This document shows positions 5,989 through 6,279 of a stretch of DNA of 6,279 nt, piece after piece. Source of the DNA: Clostridiales bacterium. Its GTDB lineage: Bacteria; Bacillota; Clostridia; Oscillospirales; Oscillospiraceae. Positions within the stretch are counted from its first letter, which is position 1. Each line of letters opens with the position of its first letter. Made by a program: the position numbers and the translations under genes. Location of the stretch: the NCBI GenBank assembly GCA_020861055.1, contig JAJBTD010000139.1:1-6279 (forward strand). Direction: 5' to 3'. The notes under the pieces were generated by a model. The model was not told where the DNA came from and made no database searches. It was given only the letters and a program-made list of their open reading frames with translations.

Positions 5989-6024
5989 AATGCTCCCCGA
6001 CCGGTGGTGTGGTCGGGGAGCATT
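5989..6024. other. Perfect 14-bp stem hairpin without a U run
   Basis: AATGCTCCCCGACC (5989-6002) and GGTCGGGGAGCATT (6011-6024) pair fully over the 8-nt loop GGTGGTGT. Neither side is followed by a proper U tract: on the plus strand comes CCCTGT, on the minus strand TCTGAAAG. On the minus strand it occupies the position held by the terminators in the two repeat modules to its right, so it may be an old or variant terminator. It could also be the stable core of a small RNA from the promoter at 5907. Confidence 0.65.
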
Positions 6025-6109
6025 CCCTGTTGTGGGGGAGTTGAGCCGCCTCCCGACCCACTGCTAACAGTTTACCACTTGACATATTTTCCTGTATAAA
6101 AATAAACTA

Positions 6110-6135
6110 AAAGCACCTGCCATAGCAGATGCTTT
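6110..6135 (-). terminator. Rho-independent terminator behind the tRNA-like remnant
   Basis: Minus-strand stem AAAGCATCTGC (6135-6125) with GCAGGTGCTTT (6120-6110), loop of 4 nt, followed by TTTTAGTTTATTTTT. The only departure from perfect pairing is a G-U pair in minus-strand RNA; on the plus strand it would be an A-C mismatch, which fits minus-strand use. Confidence 0.8.
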
Positions 6136-6139
6136 CCCA

Positions 6140-6166
6140 TGGACGATAACGGATTCGAACCCCTGG
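6140..6166 (-). pseudogene. tRNA 3'-end remnant (T-arm and acceptor strand only)
   Basis: On the minus strand this carries TTCGAATCC, GTTATCGTCC and discriminator A, identical to the tRNA end at 6252-6273. One T-stem base differs (G for C at 6162), which puts a G-G clash in the stem. No matching 5' acceptor strand (GGACGAT) or D-arm is found in the ~75 bases upstream; only GCAG.GGGTC, similar to the anticodon-stem and variable-loop end of such tRNAs, is left around 6170-6180. It is therefore not a working tRNA. Confidence 0.7.
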
Positions 6167-6220
6167 CCCGACCCACTGCAAGCGGTTCATCGCTTGACAT
6201 TTTCTCCCTATACACAAGAC

Positions 6221-6247
6221 AAAAGCACCTGCCATAGCAGGTGCTTT
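6221..6247 (-). terminator. Rho-independent terminator of the tRNA gene
   Basis: Minus-strand stem AAAGCACCTGC (6247-6237) with GCAGGTGCTTT (6232-6222), 11 perfect pairs and a 4-nt loop, followed by TTTTGTCTT. It begins 5 nt after the tRNA 3' end. Confidence 0.9.
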
Positions 6248-6251
6248 CCCA

Positions 6252-6279
6252 TGGACGATAACGGATTCGAACCGCTGAC
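6252..6279 (-). tRNA. tRNA gene, 3' end only (runs off the right edge), possibly tRNA-Val
   Basis: The minus strand reads variable-loop bases GTC, a perfect T-arm (AGCGG, TTCGAAT, CCGTT), the acceptor strand ATCGTCC and discriminator A at 6252. CCA is not encoded (TGG follows), as is common in Firmicutes. The anticodon lies outside the window. The acceptor end ATCGTCCA implies a 5' strand GGACGAT, which is seen in clostridial tRNA-Val genes, so valine is a guess. A strong terminator follows. Confidence 0.75.

Larger units (their letters stand above)
6052..6279. repeat. Two direct repeat units of about 112-115 bp, second cut by the window end
   Basis: Unit 1 is 6052-6166 and unit 2 starts at 6167. 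Both begin with CCCGACCCACTGC and share CTTGACAT. Their best block is 6109-6161 against 6221-6273: 52 of 53 bases identical. That block covers a minus-strand terminator plus a tRNA acceptor end and T-arm. The segment between the shared start and this block has diverged much more. A weaker third copy may precede unit 1. Confidence 0.85.

Noticed and set aside
5990..6067. 25-codon open reading starting inside the 14-bp hairpin
   Set aside because: The start codon is preceded by a pyrimidine tract, so there is no ribosome binding site, and it is buried in a stable stem.
6079..6100. TTGACA in both repeat units (6079-6084 and 6194-6199) as plus-strand promoters
   Set aside because: The TATA-like elements lie only 9-10 nt downstream, too close for sigma-A. 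At 16-18 nt there is at best a poor TAAACT in unit 1 and nothing in unit 2.
6052..6279. Direct repeats as a CRISPR array
   Set aside because: Only two units of over 110 bp are visible, with a tRNA end and terminator inside, and there are no short repeats with unique spacers or cas genes.

Overview
The window looks like chromosomal DNA from an endospore-forming, GC-rich anaerobic Firmicute, most plausibly a high-GC clostridium of the Oscillospiraceae type (Flavonifractor/Intestinimonas-like). The sporulation link comes from a GerA-family spore germination gene with a sigma-G-like promoter. The placement comes from strong Gram-positive AGGAGG-type ribosome binding sites, a short-form malic enzyme and a tRNA gene without an encoded CCA. 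The genus is inference from style and gene content, not a match.

Layout: (1) bases 1-587, minus strand: the first 195 codons of a GerA-family germination receptor A subunit, running off the left edge, with a forespore-type promoter region (about 617-668). (2) 755-1927, minus: malic enzyme, with its own promoter (1977-2005) and a terminator (669-694). (3) 2104-2931, plus: a cupin/AraC-type regulator divergent from the malic enzyme, with an inverted repeat over its promoter and a strong terminator. (4) 2990-3264: a gene-free, AT-richer stretch carrying a cluster of DnaA-box-like 9-mers. (5) 3323-4723, minus: an uncharacterised FAD-dependent dehydrogenase (COG2509-like) with a cysteine cluster, divergent from (6) 4894-5796, plus: a CPBP-family intramembrane protease. 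(7) 5797-6279: no protein gene. It holds a promoter with nested dyads, a 45-nt pure pyrimidine tract, a 14-bp hairpin, and a tandem repeat made of tRNA 3' ends with terminators. The right edge cuts a minus-strand tRNA gene.

The genes are mostly single transcription units, not one operon. The likeliest functional link is the divergent pair regulator/malic enzyme: a small-molecule-sensing AraC protein next to a carbon-metabolism enzyme whose promoter shares the same 176-bp intergenic region. The germination gene probably belongs to a receptor operon continuing to the left.

The part least explained by ordinary annotation is the right end: at least two, perhaps three, repeated modules of tRNA T-arm plus acceptor end plus terminator, next to a pyrimidine tract and a promoter with no recognisable gene behind it. 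This could be decay after tRNA duplication, or the footprint of elements that integrate at tRNA 3' ends. No complete new system is visible in the window.
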